16,081 nt of DNA. Origin: Candidatus Gastranaerophilales bacterium (GTDB taxonomy: Bacteria > Cyanobacteriota > Vampirovibrionia > Gastranaerophilales > Gastranaerophilaceae). The translations under genes and the position numbers were made by a program. The stretch spans positions 1-16,081 of the forward strand of contig CAAGHI010000060.1 in NCBI GenBank assembly GCA_900769645.1, given 5' to 3'. Below are positions 13,301 through 16,081 of this stretch, piece by piece. The notes beneath the pieces are model-generated. The model searched no databases. It saw nothing but the letters and a program-made list of their open reading frames with translations, and had not been told where the DNA came from. How positions within the stretch are numbered: position 1 is the stretch's first letter; the number at the start of each line of letters is the position of its first letter.

Positions 13301-14462
13301 CGAACTTGTCATAGGCTTTGATTAATTCTTTGTCGTTAAGTTTATCTGCGTTTACGAGTCTGTCATCGTAAATTTGAATATATGTCGGTTTGTGTTTGTC
13401 ATATTTTGCAGATTTTATGCTAATTGAACCGTCGCTGTTTTGAACAAATTTGTATGGAGAGTTCACTAGTCTATGTGTAACATGATTAAGTTTTTTACCA
13501 AATACCCCAAGGCTTAGCGGACTGTCTTTAAGCCCAGAAATATTGAACCAGTTGAAGTATGGTGATTTGTCACCCCATTTTAAAATGTGTCTGAAGTGAA
13601 TGCCTTCTAAACCTTCGTTTACATAAGCGCCATCAGATACGAGATTTATGCCTTTGGCAAACATTTTTTTCTGTAAAGATGTGTAATTATTGATGTTGCC
13701 TAATGAATTTGCCATTTGGAAACAGTTTTTGTTCCAGTAGGCATGGGCAGAAACACTATCATCTGTGAAAAGCGGAGTTGTGACAATTCTTGTGAAATTA
13801 TCCAACTTGCCGTCGTCTAAGTCTTTTTCAATACCGGCAAGTGAACCACCGATTTTGTTTGCGAAGTTTTTAGAAGATGTTTTTAAATCTTGGATTTCTG
13901 CCGGAGATTTTTTTACGATTTTGTTGTTTTCATCGTATTTCCAAATAACATTGTAGTTGTCCGGAATGATTAATTTCATTGCGCCACCATTGCTTACGGT
14001 TGAGGCTTTATCTGAAACAACGTTATAAATTTCATAAGCTTTGCCGGAAGATTGCGCATCGTTTATAGAATTCCCTGGATCTATTTTGTAAGTAGGAGCT
14101 CCCATCGGGTTGTTTTTAGGGTAAAGTTTGTAGTGGTACGCAAAAGCCTCGTCAGGCGCAATATTGTAGTCTGCTACTAGGTTTACACGTGTTGCTCTAC
14201 CACTTTCAAGTTTGACACCTTTTTCTCTGTCATTTGTATTATAAATATTGTCGACATTGTCTAAAAGTCCTGTAACTCTGTAGTTGTTATTGGCATCTTT
14301 TGCTACAGAAAATAGTTCCAAGTAACAGTCATATTTGCTGTCATCATAGACATAATTAAATTCGTATTCTCTGTCGCCATATTCTGATTTGGCAGGCTTG
14401 TATCCCTCAAAATTAACGTTAGTTCTTATTCTCGGTTGATTTAGGTTTAAATTAACTTTCAC
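10326..14462 (-). CDS. Large GH13 (alpha-amylase family) glycosidase-like protein, 1378 aa, apparently cytoplasmic
   Basis: The GH13 regions are in order. Region I is LVSDGAYVNEGLEG (about 274-287, with D277). Region II is GLDWRIDATKD (807-817; nucleophile D813, with R811). Region III is YIAAEVTDEAD (acid/base E861). Region IV is FAGNHDKCRAL (N962-H963-D964). TGNPTLFAGDDMG (1141-1153) is the usual barrel end. All three catalytic acids are present, so activity on alpha-glucans is likely; subfamily and product are not clear. An N-terminal beta-rich segment (about 20-170) may be a carbohydrate-binding or E-set domain. Unusual points: regions I and II are about 530 residues apart (normally near 100), and there is no signal peptide. 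The start is GTG 14462, with AAGGAG 7 nt upstream. It stands alone between convergent and divergent neighbours. Confidence 0.82.
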   Translation of the reverse strand: MKVNLNLNQPRIRTNVNFEGYKPAKSEYGDREYEFNYVYDDSKYDCYLELFSVAKDANNNYRVTGLLDNVDNIYNTNDREKGVKLESGRATRVNLVADYNIAPDEAFAYHYKLYPKNNPMGAPTYKIDPGNSINDAQSSGKAYEIYNVVSDKASTVSNGGAMKLIIPDNYNVIWKYDENNKIVKKSPAEIQDLKTSSKNFANKIGGSLAGIEKDLDDGKLDNFTRIVTTPLFTDDSVSAHAYWNKNCFQMANSLGNINNYTSLQKKMFAKGINLVSDGAYVNEGLEGIHFRHILKWGDKSPYFNWFNISGLKDSPLSLGVFGKKLNHVTHRLVNSPYKFVQNSDGSISIKSAKYDKHKPTYIQIYDDRLVNADKLNDKELIKAYDKFDKNYLDINNHNDTVVPYSFQINPKTYLENVKHLSDYNKSVPPEKQVKLYSGEGTRSVAKFEYFGLDGKHESGFYTWDANPDIAKLIFVPSHADTQELINITDPDLRTEKIKLLERNNMEVQDYAVSSAKYWTKKTAQILNLNVAQHLKNINGKSASEITSLIKSQANGEVFPKKLNINQNIVENVLNNDYELKGLQNNETYKSAILHNIMDTPLDSIEVGDEIASVLSSPYISKRATSEDEVGLTRFDMYKEGNPHLEPEFREVYEKADKMYTQELASLANEIFSSIDAKLPENSKLQDKEGNLTDFGKYVIPQLAPEIVRFAVIKSVEPNALVTTDEKTGEISYNYNELKETSLTSMGIIADSPENEAELVINKIRSRVRKIQPSEKQKLANALFQSIKGTDANSFKLAEMIVDRTEAGLDWRIDATKDIADIESVRNHKTDFEYTWNKVIDFWSKFADGVKEYHPDAYIAAEVTDEADIYGKGNGSKSGSRYADSTEAVKKLLNEAGFTTTANYTYFSSSLTGIFGKLFADENGVERGTHHNGTILEQLAGGGNFLQSGPLESLLYSYTFAGNHDKCRALEGYAEDMDMVYTDLTNVDNFDKRQRAYKILHGMGFGNNPTKEAVDCFNFARTSNLAIAKAESIASGMGKAKENIGLDQNKKDLVYGTMLEALKNLTNGHHKGKTIETDGFGTKDFSVALDIVLDEMEYVNQDPHFRLTPEERKALKNEAFKQIVDPAMSRLLGQMKFLIALTGNPTLFAGDDMGSTGYETTTKNIYLQNRNVIHEEWVDEKSPEFKPFIKQFKDFLDGQFELRTRPELQPLNDGTPFALKEQTAYTDDGKETSVSALLRQSPNGAMTVSVFNTEGLNHKYDEYYDPKQITLNCIDLNDDRGGKVGLRGGLKSGLKFKNANKEDKTTYYVNGNNQITGPDGRPITFKDSTLILYSIDNYQPSFTGRKTLYNPQYNFISRPYAQMNKKAHNVGEKLAIVSK

Positions 14463-14480
14463 GTGAAAACTCCTTACTTC

Positions 14481-14501
14481 TTCAGTTATAACTCAACTGA
14501 A
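14481..14501. promoter_or_regulatory. Inverted repeat upstream of the GH13 gene
   Basis: TTCAGTT (14481-14487) and AACTGAA (14495-14501) are perfect inverted 7-mers with a 7-nt spacer, just upstream of the ribosome binding site of the minus-strand gene. It could be an operator or a 5' UTR hairpin; no regulator gene is nearby. Confidence 0.4.
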
Positions 14502-14555
14502 TGAAAATTTTTGTTATTTCAAACTATTTTATTAAGAAATTTTTACAAAAAAAGT

Positions 14556-14596
14556 TATAATGATATGTTCTTGTTATAATCAACCTTATAAAGGAG
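14556..14596 (+). promoter_or_regulatory. Promoter -10 candidates and ribosome binding site of ahcY
   Basis: Two perfect TATAAT boxes (14556-14561 and 14575-14580) precede AAGGAG (14591-14596), which is 7 nt before ATG 14604. No good -35 stands at 16-18 nt from either box, so the promoter call is tentative; the ribosome binding site is clear. Confidence 0.4.
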
Positions 14597-14603
14597 AAAT
14601 TTA

Positions 14604-15869
14604 ATGCTGATGAGCGAAATGAAGTGTGATATAAAAGATATAAACTTAGCCGAACAAGGAAAAAATCAAATAGAATGGGCGTTTACAGATATGCCTGTTT
14701 TGAAACAAATTCAAGAAAGATTTATAAAAGAGCAACCATTTAAAGGTTTGAAACTTTCCGCTTGTATGCACGTTACAAAGGAAACTGCAGCGTTGTGCAT
14801 AGTTATGAAATCAGGTGGTGCTGATGTGATGTTAATTGCTTCAAATCCATTGTCTACGCAAGATGATGTTGCTGCCGGTTTGGTTAAGTATTACGGAATT
14901 CCGACCTTTGCGATAGCGGGTGAAAACGAAGAACAACATACTGCTCACATTCATTCAGCATTAAGACATAGACCTGACATTATTATTGATGACGGGTGTG
15001 TTTTAGTTTCTACAATCCATGCCGATTATCCGGAATTAGCTGACAGAATTATCGGGTCATGTGAAGAAACGACAACAGGTATTTTGAGACTACAAGCTTT
15101 GGAAGCCGAAAAAACTCTTAAATTCCCTGCAGTTGGTGTAAATACAAGTTTGACAAAACACTTATATGATAACAGATACGGCACAGGTCAAAGCTCATTA
15201 GACGGAATTATTAGAGGTGCAAATATTCTAATTGCCGGTAAGACGGTTGTAATTTCTGGTTACGGCTGGTGTGGCAGAGGTTGTGCTCTTCGTGCAAAAG
15301 CCCTTGGTGGAAACGTTATTGTTTGCGAAGTAGATCCTTTGAAGGCACTAGAGGCTGCAATGGAAGGTTATAGGGTTATGCCGATCGCCGAAGCTGCAAA
15401 AGAAGGCGATATTTTCTTGACAGTTACAGGTGACAAGCATGTAATCGATATTAAACACTTGTTGTCAATGAAAGATGGTGCATTTGTTTCAAATGCCGGT
15501 CATTTTGATTGCGAAATTAATATTTGTGATTTGAAGGCTTATGCATTGGAAATTAACCAGATCAGACCGAACTTGCAAGAATATAAATTGAATAATGGTA
15601 AGTCTTTGTACGTATTGGCAGAAGGTGGATTGGTAAACCTTGTAGCCGCAGAAGGTCACCCAGCAAGTGTTATGGATATGAGTTTTGCAAACCAAGCTCT
15701 TGGAATTGAATTTTTGGTAAAAAATTACGGTAAATTGCAAAAGAAAATGTACACACTTCCTCACGAAGTTGATGTGAAAATTGCAGAATTGAAATTGAAA
15801 TCAATGGGAATTTCAATCGATACATTGACTCCTGAGCAAGAAGAATACCTACACAGTTGGAATTTCTAA
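14604..15869 (+). CDS. ahcY: Adenosylhomocysteinase (S-adenosyl-L-homocysteine hydrolase)
   Basis: The 421-residue cytosolic enzyme splits S-adenosylhomocysteine into adenosine and homocysteine, keeping the methylation cycle running. Motifs include CMHVTKETA (54-62), GENEEQHTAHI, DDGCVLVSTIH (active-site D130), SCEETTTGILRL (152-163), NTSLTKHLYDNRYGTGQS (N180, K185, D189) and the NAD-binding glycine loop SGYGWCGRGCA (218-228). The C-terminus ends LTPEQEEYLHSWNF and lacks the K-P-x-x-Y-R-Y tail of the longer mesophilic/eukaryotic form. It is therefore of the short type common in archaea, thermophiles and several bacterial phyla. AAGGAG at 14591 supports the ATG. The third pilin leader starts 20 nt after its stop, so the two may share a transcript. 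Confidence 0.95.
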   Translation: MLMSEMKCDIKDINLAEQGKNQIEWAFTDMPVLKQIQERFIKEQPFKGLKLSACMHVTKETAALCIVMKSGGADVMLIASNPLSTQDDVAAGLVKYYGIPTFAIAGENEEQHTAHIHSALRHRPDIIIDDGCVLVSTIHADYPELADRIIGSCEETTTGILRLQALEAEKTLKFPAVGVNTSLTKHLYDNRYGTGQSSLDGIIRGANILIAGKTVVISGYGWCGRGCALRAKALGGNVIVCEVDPLKALEAAMEGYRVMPIAEAAKEGDIFLTVTGDKHVIDIKHLLSMKDGAFVSNAGHFDCEINICDLKAYALEINQIRPNLQEYKLNNGKSLYVLAEGGLVNLVAAEGHPASVMDMSFANQALGIEFLVKNYGKLQKKMYTLPHEVDVKIAELKLKSMGISIDTLTPEQEEYLHSWNF

Positions 15870-15889
15870 TAACGTAAAGGTGTCAGAGT

Positions 15890-15997
15890 ATGAAACAAGA
15901 TTGTCTGCAAGGATTGTTAAAAAAGAAAAACCACCTAATTGGCGTGTGTAATGTCCTCGTCGGGGGGGGGGCAATCGTCACGGAGCACGTGATGTAG
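15890..15997 (+). CDS. Leader ORF (35 aa) entering the G10 tract of pilin-like gene copy 3
   Basis: ATG 15890 (AAAGG at 15876-15880, 9 nt upstream) starts MKQDCLQGLLKKKNHLIGVC. It has 24 codons before the G run and stops at TAG 15995-15997. The same ORF precedes copies 1 and 2 with 26 and 25 codons, so insertions and deletions preserve this frame up to the G run. The downstream pilin is again in the -1 frame. Confidence 0.58.
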   Translation: MKQDCLQGLLKKKNHLIGVCNVLVGGGAIVTEHVM

Positions 15998-16081
15998 TAT
16001 GCGAAGCTGATTTAGCTGCAAAGAAAGTCGCCTTTACCTTAGCTGAAACCCTAATAACATTGGGTATTATCGGTATTGTTG
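15952..16081 (+). CDS. Type IV prepilin-like protein copy 3, 5' part only, no in-frame start codon
   Basis: The frame reads RGGGNRHGARDVVCEADLAA, then KKVAFTLAETLITLGIIGIV, the class III prepilin signal and first-helix residues, before running off the window. Going upstream in this frame, TAA occurs at 15949-15951, and between it and FTLAE there is no ATG, GTG or TTG. With ten G in the run, the gene cannot be started conventionally. It needs the leader ATG at 15890 plus one added G or a -1 shift, or else it is a pseudogene in an OFF state. Residues beyond V are not visible. Confidence 0.72.
15962..15971 (+). repeat. G10 homopolymer tract, copy 3
   Basis: Ten consecutive G followed by CAATCG. 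Four nt later a 7-bp stem (15976-15982 with 15988-15994, one G-U pair) encloses a 5-nt loop, close to the usual distance for a frameshift-stimulating hairpin. Confidence 0.9.

Noticed and set aside
10690..13956. Plus-strand ORFs opposite the GH13 gene (for example 11947-12264)
   Set aside because: They lie entirely antisense to a gene with recognisable catalytic motifs, have no ribosome binding sites and show no family features.
5542..15971. The three G-run blocks as a CRISPR or tandem array
   Set aside because: They are kilobases apart, each fused to a separate pilin gene, with no spacer structure.

Overview
The window is AT-rich bacterial DNA with densely packed genes, standard stop codons and AGGAG-type ribosome binding sites. 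Three signals point to a gut Melainabacteria/Vampirovibrionia lineage (Gastranaerophilales-like, a non-photosynthetic sister of Cyanobacteria). These are several pilin-like genes with the N-terminus FTLAEVLITLGIIGVVAA, a flagellar rod operon, and a large GH13 protein starting with a VNFEGYKP-type segment. This placement is inferred from family resemblance; there is no rRNA marker here.

Layout: (1) 1-102, the C-terminal end of a pilin-like protein on +, then a long stem-loop terminator facing convergent genes. (2) 252-2779 on -, a rod operon read as FlgF/G-like, FlgG-like, flgB, flgC, with hairpins and a duplicated palindrome in its gaps. (3) rqcP on -, upstream of the flagellar genes and divergent from a secreted metallophosphoesterase. 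(4) On +, a CorC/HlyC-type CBS membrane protein, a pilin-like gene, a GltA/GltD-type glutamate synthase subunit, a secreted Thr-rich protein and a 137-aa unknown protein. (5) On +, a second pilin-like gene with its own promoter, ending in a terminator of the same design as the first. (6) On -, a 1378-aa GH13 alpha-amylase-like protein. (7) On +, ahcY, followed after 20 nt by a third pilin-like gene that runs off the window.

The most notable structure is shared by the three pilin-like genes whose 5' ends are visible. Each has a short ATG-initiated leader ORF (24-26 codons) that enters a run of exactly ten G and stops at a TAG 24 nt after the run. The pilin is read in the -1 frame relative to that ATG. 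In copy 3 the pilin frame has no usable start codon at all. Fusing leader and pilin needs one extra G (11, or 8 or 14) or a -1 frameshift on the G run. This suggests a family of pilin-like surface proteins controlled by G-tract slippage, through phase variation, transcriptional slippage or programmed ribosomal frameshifting. An artefact of homopolymer length in the assembly has to be excluded.

The rest is mainly housekeeping: C1/methyl metabolism (ahcY), nitrogen assimilation (GltA), ribosome rescue (rqcP), envelope proteins and carbohydrate breakdown. No tRNA, rRNA, CRISPR array, transposase or phage gene was seen.
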